Assembly (NCBI RefSeq): GCF_001422885.1
Contig: NZ_LMMZ01000037.1
Coordinates: 64,105 to 128,104 of the forward strand
DNA length: 64,000 nucleotides
Reading direction: 5' to 3'
DNA from: Methylobacterium sp. Leaf104
GTDB taxonomy: Bacteria > Pseudomonadota > Alphaproteobacteria > Rhizobiales > Beijerinckiaceae
The notes below the pieces were generated by a model. It was not told the DNA's origin. It saw only the letters and a program-made list of their open reading frames with translations, and searched no databases. The position numbers and the translations under genes were made by a program. Positions 20,801 to 29,055 of this stretch are shown here, piece by piece (position 1 is the stretch's first letter; the number at the start of each line of letters is the position of its first letter).

Positions 20801-22764
20801 TCCGTCGAGCCCGGGACGTTGGCTTGAGACAACTCGGAGACGACGTCCTCGTACTGAACGGCCGTCAGCATGGACGGCGCCCGCCCGAGATAGCGGGCGG
20901 CGGCCTCGAAGGGCGCCGCCTCGGGCGGATCGTAGCTCGGGAGCAGCTGTTCGCCTGCCAGCGCCTCGGTAAGCCGGGCGCGCTCCTCGACGCGCTCGCG
21001 GCGCTCCGCATCGGCCCGCTCGGAATCGTAGAGGCCGAGGGCCTGGCGGGTGTCGGTGTCGACGCCCCGCCACCAGCCGACGAAGGTCGGCAGGTCGTGG
21101 GTGGTGATGGCCGTCAAGGCATCGCGGGGATAGGCGGCGGGCGGCTTGAAGCGGGCACCCTGCTCGCGCTCGAAGGCGAGGATGCGGTAGCTGAGGATGC
21201 CGGCCTGCATCAGCGCATCGGAGAAGCCCTCCGGTGCGGTCCCGAGATCCTCGGCGATGACGAGGCACTTGGCGCGATGGCTCTCCAGACGCAGCACCGC
21301 GAGCATCGGCTCGAACGGCATCGCGACGTAGGCGCCTTCCTTCGCCGAACGCCCTACGGGAATCAGGAAGAGGCGAGCGAGCTGGAAGGCGTGGTCGATC
21401 CGGATCGCACCGGCATGGCGCATGTTCGCCACCACGAGGGCGCGGAACGCCGCGAGCCCGTCTCGCTCCATCTCGAGCGGGTGGAAGGCGGGCAGGCCCC
21501 AATCCTGCCCCTTCGGAGCCAGCAGGTCCGGCGGCGCACCGATGGAGACGCCGTTGGCGAAGCGCTCGGGATGGGACCAGATCTCGGAGCCGCCGCGGTC
21601 GGCGCCCACCGCCAGGTCGCGATAGAGCCCGAGGCGCATTCCGGTGCCGAGGGCGGTGTTCGACGCGTCCTCGAGCTGGCGGTCGGCGAGGTACTGCAGC
21701 CAGATGTGGTACGTCACCGCCTCGGCATGGGCCTCGGCGAAGGCGCGCACCGCGGGCGTTCCGTTGCGGCGCATCTCCTCGGGCCAGTCGCCGAGCCATT
21801 GGGCGCCCTGCGCCTGGAAATGCTCGGCGAGGGCCTCAAAGGTGCCGTGGGCCTCCAGGTCTTCGCCGCCAGCTGCCCGGAAGGCGGCGAAGCCGGCATC
21901 CATCCCGTCACGTGCCGCGGATTCCTGCCACAGCGCCCGCAACACCGGCGAGAGCACCGCCCAGACGCCGGCATGCTCGACGAGCTTGGCCTCCCGCAGG
22001 GCCTCGACCCGGTCCGCCATGGAGGCCAGGAGATCGGCGGCCTTCGAGCCGACGAAGCCCGGCAGGGCGCCGGGTTCGATGAAGAGGGTCTCGAGGAAGA
22101 GCCGCGAGGACGGCGAGTAGGGCGAGATCTTGGTGCGATCGGTGGCAAACAGCGCATGGACCGGGCTGAGACCCAGGAAGGATGCGCCACGCAGGCCCGC
22201 ATCCCGTGCCGCGCGGCCCGCATCGGCGTAGGAGCCGATCCCGAGGTTGTCAGGCGAACGCAAACCGTAGAGCTGTGCCGCCAGGCCCCAGTCACGGGCT
22301 CCCTCGTCGGCATAGGCCCGCGGACGCCAGCAGCGCTGCGGCGCCGAGATCACCCAGGCCTCCGAACGGTGTTCGCCGAGGGCGACCGACAGGCGGTGAT
22401 AGCCGGGTGTGAGCGGCGGTAGCTCGAATCTGAAGCCCGTGACCGCGACGCGACCCTCGCGATGATGGCCGCGCTCGTCGACGAGACGCCAGGACAGGGT
22501 ACCGCCGGCACCCGTCGTGCGGATCGGTACGCTGGTGGCGCGGCGTGCCTCGGCCGGCAGCAGCGGCGGGATCAAGCCGCTGCGGACCGCTTCGACCTCG
22601 GCGAGGCTTCTCGCGATATCGTCGTCCGTCTCGGTGGGGAAGCCGAGCGCTGCGATCATCCCGCGCCGGACGTCGAGGGCGGTCTCCACGGGCTGCCCGA
22701 AGGCGTCGGTGTAGCCGGCGGCAACGCCGAGGAGGTCGGCGAGGCGTTCGAGGTCGCGGCTCAT
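17863..22764 (-). CDS. treY: Fusion of 4-alpha-glucanotransferase (MalQ) and maltooligosyltrehalose synthase (TreY)
   Basis: A 1633-residue two-enzyme protein. Residues ~1-690 are MalQ (GH77), which moves glucan segments between maltodextrins: GAIRIDHAFQLARLFLIP, CLVIAEDLGTAPEGF and TTHDLPTFVGWW supply the three acidic residues. Residues ~700-1633 are TreY (GH13), which turns the reducing-end maltose unit into trehalose: STYRLQFHKDFTFADA, LLDIVPNHMG, DGLRIDHIDGLADP, YVVVEKILEPGE and ATHDTKRGEDARSR are intact. Its ATG overlaps the treZ stop (TGATG), so the two are translated together; a GTG one codon earlier is also possible. The pairing lets MalQ lengthen short dextrins into TreY substrates. 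A 170-base gap separates it from glgE. Confidence 0.95.
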   Translation of the reverse strand: MSRDLERLADLLGVAAGYTDAFGQPVETALDVRRGMIAALGFPTETDDDIARSLAEVEAVRSGLIPPLLPAEARRATSVPIRTTGAGGTLSWRLVDERGHHREGRVAVTGFRFELPPLTPGYHRLSVALGEHRSEAWVISAPQRCWRPRAYADEGARDWGLAAQLYGLRSPDNLGIGSYADAGRAARDAGLRGASFLGLSPVHALFATDRTKISPYSPSSRLFLETLFIEPGALPGFVGSKAADLLASMADRVEALREAKLVEHAGVWAVLSPVLRALWQESAARDGMDAGFAAFRAAGGEDLEAHGTFEALAEHFQAQGAQWLGDWPEEMRRNGTPAVRAFAEAHAEAVTYHIWLQYLADRQLEDASNTALGTGMRLGLYRDLAVGADRGGSEIWSHPERFANGVSIGAPPDLLAPKGQDWGLPAFHPLEMERDGLAAFRALVVANMRHAGAIRIDHAFQLARLFLIPVGRSAKEGAYVAMPFEPMLAVLRLESHRAKCLVIAEDLGTAPEGFSDALMQAGILSYRILAFEREQGARFKPPAAYPRDALTAITTHDLPTFVGWWRGVDTDTRQALGLYDSERADAERRERVEERARLTEALAGEQLLPSYDPPEAAPFEAAARYLGRAPSMLTAVQYEDVVSELSQANVPGSTEGYPNWRRKLDRTLESIAAPGGPLAKLAASLAAEDRGPRSGAARLASAPPRSTYRLQFHKDFTFADAEKIVPYLAKLGISHVYASPIQKARPGSTHGYDIVDHSTINPELGGEDGFVRFSDVLHGAGLKLLLDIVPNHMGVGGADNPWWLSVLEWGGLSPSAEAFDIDWSRLGAKNKLVVPFLGDRYGEALEKGTLALKFDPEKGAFSIWHYEHEFPICPLQYPTILNRSLAALGDIEDAAALEVLGISERLRLMGEETNDERRRAFPAEAEELKERLVEAVEASPAIAAAIGLTLKLLNGAKGHPDSFGPLHRLLEQQSYRLAHWRIAASDINYRRFFDVNGLAGLRVEKSDVFQRSHETIFRHIEAGRIDGLRIDHIDGLADPLGYARALQAAIGPGFYVVVEKILEPGERLRPWPVAGTTGYDVLNQLDGILVDKGKRAEIRALYESRTQFDDSYKFMLRAAKAEILEISFASELEVMTSDLKAVADADRRTRDFSVNAIRRALIEIIARFPTYRSYLPGDLDESDVEDEDIRLIETAVKKAKRWSALPDRSVHDFAADAMLGRIDVTGPGRPDPEVILRFRRRFQQLTGPVMAKSLEDTLFYRFAELLALNEVGGDPGEYGIDAEHFHMLQAARARDWPNAMITTATHDTKRGEDARSRLLALSEIPKDWSVAWETWTNLAQPHLTVIDKEPVPDANDQWMFFQAILGAWPLELLEADDATAIEDFRGRLDAYAEKALRESKRRSSWVNVDEGYEGAVHDLFAQLIAPGSAFLAQLRPFAKRLAQLGMIAGLGRTVLKVTLPGLPDTYQGTEFWDFSFVDPDNRRPVDYPALARALEEGRPAADLLEHWMDGRVKQATLAKLLADRAARPSFYADADYQALPASGRRADHVIAFTRSDATTGDGDLVVAVPRLVSGLVGDAIWSGEAFAGTGIAVAPGSAWTDLVSGDELVCEDGRIELGRAFARLPYAVLKRIR

Positions 22765-24566
22765 CACTTCACACCCGTCAGGAGGACACCCGTCCAGGAC
22801 GGGAGCTCGATCGATCCGTTGCCCGACCCACTCGACCAGATGACCTGCCCGTCACCGCGCTCGACGGTGAAATCATCCGCACCCAAATTGGCCACGAAGC
22901 GCAGCCAGCCACCCTGGTAAGTCCAGGTACAGTCGACGACGTCGGCGCGCGGCAGGGTCGCCTTGGCGCCGAGATAGGGGGTCTTCGTCAAAGGAATCAC
23001 GCTCTGGTGACGGATCTGAAGCAGGTTGCGCGTGTCGGCCAGGACGGCACGGTGAGGCGTCTCCGAGCGCTCGGCCCAATCGATCCGGGAATCCGTGAAG
23101 GTCTTCGCCTCCGTGGGATCCGGGATCACCGACGTGCCATCGGCGAACGCCGCGAAGCTCTTGAACTCCCGGCGCCGCCCCTCGCGAACGGCCTTGTTCA
23201 GCTCCTCGTCCGGTGTGAAATCGACGAAGAACAGGAACGGCGCGGTCGCCGACCATTCCTCGCCCATCCAGAGCATGGGAATCTGCGGACTGAGGAGCAG
23301 ACCGGCCCGGGCGAGTGCGAGCTTCCGGGGATCGCACAGGGCGCTGAGGCGCTCTCCGAGAGCGCGATTTCCGACCTGATCGTGGTTCTGCAGGAAGGTG
23401 ACGAAGGCCGAGGGCGGCAAGTGGGCCGATGGCTCCCCGCGCGGATGATTGTCGAGGGTCGGGAATGGCTCGCCCTGATAGGCGAAGCCCTCCGACAGGC
23501 AGCGGGCGAGGTGCTCGACCGGCTTGTCGGCGAAGCTCGCGTAATAGCCGGCATCCTCGCCGGTAAGCAGCACGTGCCAGCAATGATGCAGATCGTCCGC
23601 CCACTGCGCGCTGTGTTGGATCGCCTGCCCCTGCCGATCGCGTTCGAGCCATCGGGCCTGGTTCGCCTCGTTCTCGAGGACGAGGTGGATGTGGCGCCCG
23701 GGCAGGCGCGCGCGGATGGTCTCGGCGAGCTCGCCGATGAAGTGTTTCTCGGAATCGTCGAGGATCGCATGCACCGCGTCGAAGCGAAGTCCGTCGAAGT
23801 GGAATTCCTCGAGCCAATACAGGGAATTCTCGATGAAGAAGTCGCGGACCACGCGTCCGCTGGTCTCACCGTCGAAGTTGATCCCGGCGCCCCAGGGAGT
23901 CTGGTGACGTTCGGTGAAGAAGGTCTTGGCGTAGGCGTTGAGGTAGTTCCCAGCCGGGCCGAAGTGATTGTAGACGGCGTCGAGGAAGACCATCAGCCCG
24001 AGAGCGTGCGCCTTGTCGATCAGTCGCTTCAGGTCGTCCGGTCGGCCGTAGACGCCGTCCGGGGCATAGGGAAGGACGCCGTCGTAGCCCCAGTTGCGGG
24101 TGCCCTTGAAGTCGGCCAGCGGCAGGAGTTCGATGGCGGTGACGCCGAGGTCACGCAGATCCTCGAGCTTGCCTTCCAGGGCGGCATAGGTGCCCTCCGG
24201 CGTCGCCGTGCCGACATGGAGTTCGTAGAGAACGACCTCTTCCCACGGCCGCCCGTTCCAGTCGCCGTCCGCCCAATCGTAGGCACGAGGATCGACCACT
24301 TCACTCAGACCGGAGACATCGTCCGGCTGGAAGCGGGAGGCCGGGTCCGGCACCACGAGATCGCCGTCGATGCGGTAGCCGTAACGCGCGCCGCCGCGCA
24401 GGCCTGGGACGGCCAGCCGTCGCCAGCCCTCACCCGCCTCCGGCATCGGATGATCGGTCCCGTCGAGGACAAGTTTCACATCCTTGGCGGTCGGAGCCCA
24501 GAAGGCGAACCTGACCCCGTCCTTCGACACTTCGCTGCCGAAGGCCATGCTGTGGGCGCGCCGCAT
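22764..24566 (-). CDS. treZ: Malto-oligosyltrehalose trehalohydrolase
   Basis: A 600-residue GH13 enzyme that cuts free trehalose from the chain end made by TreY. The N-terminal module (FAFWAPTAKDVKLVLDG) is a CBM48-like domain, followed by the barrel with FLDAVYNHFGPAGNYL, DGLRFDAVHAI, LVLENEANQAR and LQNHDQVGNR, giving the catalytic Asp, Glu and Asp. Length is typical (about 580-600). The ATG at 24566 is used; a TTG lies one codon earlier and a third ATG six codons later. It heads the run treZ, malQ-treY, glgE, treS-mak, glgB, so the main promoter should lie in 24567-25052. I see no EcfG-like promoter there. Confidence 0.96.
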   Translation of the reverse strand: MRRAHSMAFGSEVSKDGVRFAFWAPTAKDVKLVLDGTDHPMPEAGEGWRRLAVPGLRGGARYGYRIDGDLVVPDPASRFQPDDVSGLSEVVDPRAYDWADGDWNGRPWEEVVLYELHVGTATPEGTYAALEGKLEDLRDLGVTAIELLPLADFKGTRNWGYDGVLPYAPDGVYGRPDDLKRLIDKAHALGLMVFLDAVYNHFGPAGNYLNAYAKTFFTERHQTPWGAGINFDGETSGRVVRDFFIENSLYWLEEFHFDGLRFDAVHAILDDSEKHFIGELAETIRARLPGRHIHLVLENEANQARWLERDRQGQAIQHSAQWADDLHHCWHVLLTGEDAGYYASFADKPVEHLARCLSEGFAYQGEPFPTLDNHPRGEPSAHLPPSAFVTFLQNHDQVGNRALGERLSALCDPRKLALARAGLLLSPQIPMLWMGEEWSATAPFLFFVDFTPDEELNKAVREGRRREFKSFAAFADGTSVIPDPTEAKTFTDSRIDWAERSETPHRAVLADTRNLLQIRHQSVIPLTKTPYLGAKATLPRADVVDCTWTYQGGWLRFVANLGADDFTVERGDGQVIWSSGSGNGSIELPSWTGVLLTGVK

Positions 24567-24809
24567 CAAGCCACCATCTTCCGTTTCTCGCGTTCGCCGC
24601 GGTCCGTGAGCGTCCGTCGCACCTTGCAGAAGACGGCGCGCACCGTGTTGTTCCCTGCGGCGTCACCGTCGAGGTAAGGCGTGGCTTGGCTGCGACAACC
24701 ACCGAGCGAAAGAGTTTTGTGCACCGCACAGGGTTGGCGGATCCATGATCGCCGGCCCGACATTTGCCTCGGGCTCGGAAGCCGCATTCGCCGCACTCCG
24801 GGATTTGAA

Positions 24810-25016
24810 ATGACCGAGGCAGACGCGTCCCTCGTCCTGGCCAGGGCCAAGCTGAATTTCGCTCGGAAAGGCCACGGCGAACGTTGCTGGGATGCCGACG
24901 GCGCCGACACCCGCTTGACGTCCGACTGCACGCTGCTGCCCCTGTCCGAGACGGAGCGCGAGGAGTTCCTCGAACAGGCGCGCCACGAGCTTCGGCAGGA
25001 AGCTTCCGCGTCCTGA
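24810..25016 (+). CDS. Possible small protein, unknown
   Basis: A 68-residue reading frame lies in the 486-base gap between treZ and glgX, on the opposite strand. It starts MTEADASLVLARAKLNFARK and ends in a charged helix (SETEREEFLEQARHELRQE). It contains two Cys (GERCWDADGAD and TSDCTLL). The amino-acid composition is soluble and plausible, and the third-base bias looks coding, but the ribosome site is weak and I know no family. If it is not a gene, the gap is simply the treZ promoter region. Confidence 0.4.
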   Translation: MTEADASLVLARAKLNFARKGHGERCWDADGADTRLTSDCTLLPLSETEREEFLEQARHELRQEASAS

Positions 25017-25052
25017 CTGTGCGCCTCGCTCGCGTTCGGAGGGGGCGTGTGG

Positions 25053-27152
25053 TCAGGCCCTGTAGGCGGAGGCGGGCCTCGCCCGCAGGACGTAGACGGC
25101 CTGCGCGTCGAGGCGCACGCCGGCCCCCGGCGGAAAGAGGGCTTGGCCGGCCGGCACCGCGCCGGTCTGCTTGGTGGTGTCGAAGACCAGGGTCCAGGGA
25201 CCACCGATGATCGGCGCCAAGGTGAAGTCGCAGGGCTCCTCGGCCGCGTTGACGAGGATCAGCAGGCGGTCGGCCTGCGGCAGGTCGTTGCCGATCTGCA
25301 TGCCGAAGGCCTGACGCTCGGGATCGGACCAGTCGCCATCCGCCATTTCGGTACCGCCCGGCGCGAGCCAGTGGACATCGCGCAAGGGTCCGTTCTCCAC
25401 CAGCGCGCCGGTCAGGTAATCGCGCCGGCGCAGGGCGGGCTGCTCGCGGCGCAGGCGCGTCAGATTCCCGACGAAGGTGGTGAGGCTGAGATCGGGATCG
25501 TTCTCCCAGTCCATCCAACCCGTGGGATTGTCCTGGGCGTACGCGTTGTTGTTGCCACCCTGGCTGCGCGAGCGCTCGTCGCCCATCAGGAGCATCGGCA
25601 CACCCTGCGCCAGGAACACCGTCGCCAGCAGGTTGCGTTTCTGGCGGGCACGCAGATTGAGGATGACCGGATCGGTCGTCTCGCCCTCGACGCCGTAATT
25701 GCGCGAGAGGTTGTGTCCATGACCGTCGCGATTGTCCTCACCGTTGGCCAGATTGTGCTTTTCCTCGTAGGCCACGACGTCGGCCAGGGTGAAGCCGTCA
25801 TGCGAGGCGGCGAAGTTGATGCTCGACAGCGGCCAGCGGCTGGACGCCGCGAAGATCTCGCGCGAGCCGGACAGCCCCTGGGTGACCTTGGCGAGCGTCC
25901 CCCGGTCGCCCCGCCAGAAGCCCCGGATGCTGTCGCGGAACTGGTCGTTCCATTCGCTCCAGCCGCGGGGATAGCCACCGAGCTGGTAGCCGCCCGGGCC
26001 GATGTCCCAGGGTTCCGCGATCATCTTCACGTGGGCGAGGACGGGGTCCTGGGCCACGGCCTGAAAGAAGGCGGCCTTCGGGCTGAAATCGTGCGGATTT
26101 CGCCCGAGGCTCGTCGCTAGGTCGAACCGGAAGCCCGCGACGCCGTAGGCCGTCACCCAGTGGCGCAGGGAGTCCAGCACCATCTGCATCACCCGCGGAT
26201 GGTCGAGGTCAAGGGTGTTGCCGCAGCCGGTGCAGTCGATTTCCTCGCGGCGGTTCTCCGGCTTGAGCTTGTAGTAGCTCGCATTGTCGACACCGCGGAA
26301 CGACAGGGTCGGGCCGGTGTGATCGGCCTCGGCGGTGTGGTTGTAGACGACATCGAGGATTACCTCGATATCCGCGGCGGCGAGTTCGCGGATGGCCGCG
26401 CGGAGGCCCCCGATTCCCGACGGCCCCCGATAGCGTGGATCGGCGGCGAAGTAGTTCAGCGGCGAATAGCCCCAGAAATTGACCAGGCCCTTCTCGACGA
26501 GGAAGCGGTCGTCGGCGAAGGATTGGATGGGCAGAAGCTCGATGGCGGTCACGCCGAGCTTCAGGAGGTGTTCGATGATGGCCGGATGAGCGAGGGCCGC
26601 ATAGGTGCCGCGGGCCGCCTCTGGTACGTCGGGATGCGTCTGGGTGAGCGCCTTGACGTGCGCCTCGTAGATCACGGACTGAGACAGGGGCCGGCGGACC
26701 GGGCTCACCGCAAGGTCTGGCACCTCCGGCGGCGTGACGATCCCGCGCGGCATGAATGCAGCGCTATCGCGCCGGTCGATCTGGTCGGCTCTTTGCAGGC
26801 CCCGCCGGTGACCGTAGAGCGAATCGTGCCAGCGGATTCGACCTTGGATGTCGCGGGCATAGGGATCGAGCAGGAGCTTGGCGGGATTGAACCGGTGCCC
26901 CTGCGCCGGATCCCAGGGCCCATGGACGCGGTAGCCGTAGAGTTGGCCCGGGAAGACTCCGCGGAGATAGCCGTGCCAAACGTCGTCCGTGCGGCACGGC
27001 AGGCGGATGCGGCGGGTCTCGTGGCGCTCGCCCGGGTCGAACAGGCACAGGTCGACGGCCGTGGCGTTCTCCGAGAACAGCGCGAAGTTTACCCCGCGTC
27101 CATCAAAATGCGCGCCGAGCGGCGCCGGTACGCCGTCATCGACGCCGATCAT
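25053..27152 (-). CDS. glgX: Glycogen debranching enzyme GlgX
   Basis: A 699-residue GH13 isoamylase-type enzyme that hydrolyses alpha-1,6 branches of phosphorylase-trimmed glycogen. The N-terminal CBM48 part shows APLGAHFDGRGVNFALFS and PYARDIQGRIRWHDSLYG. The barrel has ILDVVYNHTAEADHTG, VAGFRFDLATSLGR (nucleophile Asp), MIAEPWDIGPGGYQLG (acid/base Glu) and INFAASHDGFTLADVV (Asp), then HNLANGEDNRDG, a GlgX hallmark. I use the ATG at 27152; a TTG at 27170 would add six residues. It lies 67 bases downstream of otsA on the same strand and probably shares its transcript. It would feed linear maltodextrins to GlgP, MalQ and TreY. Confidence 0.96.
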   Translation of the reverse strand: MIGVDDGVPAPLGAHFDGRGVNFALFSENATAVDLCLFDPGERHETRRIRLPCRTDDVWHGYLRGVFPGQLYGYRVHGPWDPAQGHRFNPAKLLLDPYARDIQGRIRWHDSLYGHRRGLQRADQIDRRDSAAFMPRGIVTPPEVPDLAVSPVRRPLSQSVIYEAHVKALTQTHPDVPEAARGTYAALAHPAIIEHLLKLGVTAIELLPIQSFADDRFLVEKGLVNFWGYSPLNYFAADPRYRGPSGIGGLRAAIRELAAADIEVILDVVYNHTAEADHTGPTLSFRGVDNASYYKLKPENRREEIDCTGCGNTLDLDHPRVMQMVLDSLRHWVTAYGVAGFRFDLATSLGRNPHDFSPKAAFFQAVAQDPVLAHVKMIAEPWDIGPGGYQLGGYPRGWSEWNDQFRDSIRGFWRGDRGTLAKVTQGLSGSREIFAASSRWPLSSINFAASHDGFTLADVVAYEEKHNLANGEDNRDGHGHNLSRNYGVEGETTDPVILNLRARQKRNLLATVFLAQGVPMLLMGDERSRSQGGNNNAYAQDNPTGWMDWENDPDLSLTTFVGNLTRLRREQPALRRRDYLTGALVENGPLRDVHWLAPGGTEMADGDWSDPERQAFGMQIGNDLPQADRLLILVNAAEEPCDFTLAPIIGGPWTLVFDTTKQTGAVPAGQALFPPGAGVRLDAQAVYVLRARPASAYRA

Positions 27153-27219
27153 GTGGTCAGAAGCGATCAAGACGCTGGTGCCGTCCCGAAGTTAGGCGCC
27201 GCCTGGCGCCGCCGAAAGA

Positions 27220-28641
27220 TCATTCTGCCGCGGCTGCGGTACGGGGCGGCTCGCGTTCGATCGTCCGGAAATTCTCGAGTTCTGCCATGAAGTTGCGCGC
27301 CCACCAGTCGACATCCTCACGCGTCATGCGTTCGACCATGGGCTTCCAGCGCTCGAGGCGCTCTCCGCGCGGCATGTAGAGGGCCGTGCGGATCGCCTCG
27401 GCGACCTCGAACCGGTCGTAGGGATTGACCAGGAGCGCCTCAGGCAATTGCCGCGCCGCGCCCGCGAACTTCGATAGGACGAGGACGCCGGGATCTTCCT
27501 CGGTTTGCGCGACGACGTACTCCTTGGCGACGAGATTCATGCCGTCGCGCATCGGAGTCACGAGGCCGACCCTGGCGGCCCGGTAGAGCCCGGCCAAGAC
27601 CGGCCGCGGATAGGCCTTGGTGACGTACTGGATCGGCGTCCAATTTGGCTCCCCGAGGGTGCCATTGATATGACCGACGGTCTCGTTCACTTCGCGACTG
27701 AGGTCCTCGTATTCCGGGACCTCCGTCCGCGACTTGGGAGTGATCTGGAGGTAGACGACGTTCCCGCGCTGGTCGGGATTCGACGCAAAGAAGCGGTCCA
27801 CTGCCTCCATGCGCTCGGGCACACCCTTGGAATAGTCCAGGCGGTCGACACCGATGAGGAGCTTGCGGGTGCGCAGGCCCGCCATGGTCTCGCGGACGGT
27901 CCGGTTCGAGCCCGCGTTTTCCGCCGCTTCCTTGAAGCCAGCCACATCGATGCCGATCGGGAAGCTGCGGATGCGCGTGCGGCGCCCGTCCACCATCAGT
28001 GACCCGCCACCCAGCGGGATCGCCCGCAGCTCGTCGATGAGATTGCGGGTCAGGTTGTGCACGTCCGGGTCGGTCTGCAGGCCGATCAGGTCGTAATCCG
28101 CGATGCCGCGCAGGAGATCGCCACTGGCGGGAAGCGTGTTGAAAACGTCGGCCGCCGGCCACGGGATGTGGTGGAAGTAGCCGATCGGGTTCGCGATTCC
28201 GAGACCGCGAAGCTCGGAGGCGAGCGGGAGCAGGTGGTAGTCGTGAACCCAGATGATGTCGTCGGGCTCGACGAGGTTCGCTAGGGCGCGGGCGAAGATG
28301 CGGTTCACGCGCTGATAGCCGGCGTAATCGGAACGTGAGAACGCGCCGAGCCCGAGCCGATAATGCATGATCGGCCAGAGCGCCCGATTGGCGAAGCCGC
28401 TGTAATATTCCCGGTGATCCTGGGGTGACAGATCGACTACAGCGTAACTGATATGGCCCCGATCGATGAGGGTCGGCTCGCTGGACGGGTTCTCGACGAC
28501 ATTCCCGCTCCAGCCGAACCAGAGCCCTTCATAGGCTGTGAAGGCCTCCTTGACGGCCACCGCGAGGCCGCCTGCTGCGACGGCCTTGCCCCCTTCCTCA
28601 GGGATAGCAACGCGGTTCGATACGATGACGAGACGTGCCAC
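27220..28641 (-). CDS. otsA: Trehalose-6-phosphate synthase
   Basis: A 473-residue GT20 enzyme that joins UDP-glucose and glucose 6-phosphate. The GTG start at 28641 (VARLVIVSNRVAIPEEGG) is chosen because GGAG lies eight bases upstream and the family starts here; the frame stays open for another 43 codons without family similarity. Active-site blocks are AAGGLAVAVKEAF (phosphate loop), WVHDYHLLPLASEL, DRLDYSKGVPERMEAV (Arg and Lys) and MRDGMNLVAKEYVVAQ. The usual partner otsB (trehalose-6-phosphate phosphatase) is not adjacent and not in the window. A weak EcfG-like promoter lies at 28708-28732. Confidence 0.96.
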   Translation of the reverse strand: MARLVIVSNRVAIPEEGGKAVAAGGLAVAVKEAFTAYEGLWFGWSGNVVENPSSEPTLIDRGHISYAVVDLSPQDHREYYSGFANRALWPIMHYRLGLGAFSRSDYAGYQRVNRIFARALANLVEPDDIIWVHDYHLLPLASELRGLGIANPIGYFHHIPWPAADVFNTLPASGDLLRGIADYDLIGLQTDPDVHNLTRNLIDELRAIPLGGGSLMVDGRRTRIRSFPIGIDVAGFKEAAENAGSNRTVRETMAGLRTRKLLIGVDRLDYSKGVPERMEAVDRFFASNPDQRGNVVYLQITPKSRTEVPEYEDLSREVNETVGHINGTLGEPNWTPIQYVTKAYPRPVLAGLYRAARVGLVTPMRDGMNLVAKEYVVAQTEEDPGVLVLSKFAGAARQLPEALLVNPYDRFEVAEAIRTALYMPRGERLERWKPMVERMTREDVDWWARNFMAELENFRTIEREPPRTAAAAE

Positions 28642-28707
28642 GAAGCCGGCTCCGGTCCTCACGGGTCTCGCGCAGACGTGCGCTCGACCAGACTGATACA
28701 TTGGGTG

Positions 28708-28732
28708 AACGCGCGGAAGCCGAGCGCGATCC
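28708..28732 (-). promoter_or_regulatory. Weak EcfG-like promoter candidate for otsA
   Basis: Read on the - strand, GGATC (one mismatch to GGAAC), 16 bases, then CGTT, ending 66 bases before the otsA start codon. Spacing and position resemble the glgA promoter, but the mismatch is in the important -35 element, so this may be chance. Confidence 0.3.
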
Positions 28733-28979
28733 GTCGATGCAGCCAAGCGCGTTCGATGGACCCGGGTCAAGACCTGAATGTCCGGGGTTCACGGCAAACA
28801 AAGCTCCGCGGAAACCCATTCCGCCCGGTTCCACCACGCCACAATGCACCTTGCGGACCACGCACGATACCTTCGCCTGAAGCCTCTAAGGTCAAGCTTC
28901 GGCGTCCTACGCCACGCCAGGTGAACGGCGGCTGACGCGCGACCGATCGGGCCGTGCCGGATGCGCGGTCGGTGCAGGC

Positions 28980-29005
28980 GGAACCCTGCCTCTCCCGCTG
29001 CTGTT
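28980..29005 (+). promoter_or_regulatory. EcfG-type stress promoter for the 29056-31119 cluster
   Basis: GGAAC (28980-28984), 17 bases, then TGTT (29002-29005). This fits the EcfG pattern except that the first base of the -10 is T rather than C. It ends 50 bases before the first gene of a cluster whose relatives are often stress-induced. Activity is inferred. Confidence 0.6.
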
Positions 29006-29055
29006 TAACCGTCGCAAACGCCAGATCTTTCAATCTCGTGCCGAGGAGTATCACC

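Larger units (their letters stand above)
28642..29055. other. Divergent intergenic region, otsA / stress cluster
   Basis: These 414 bases lie between divergent otsA and the 29056 gene. They contain two candidate EcfG-type promoters, a weak one facing otsA and a good one facing the stress cluster, listed separately. Open frames across the region are shadows or 5' extensions of the neighbours. No other structure stands out. Confidence 0.6.
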
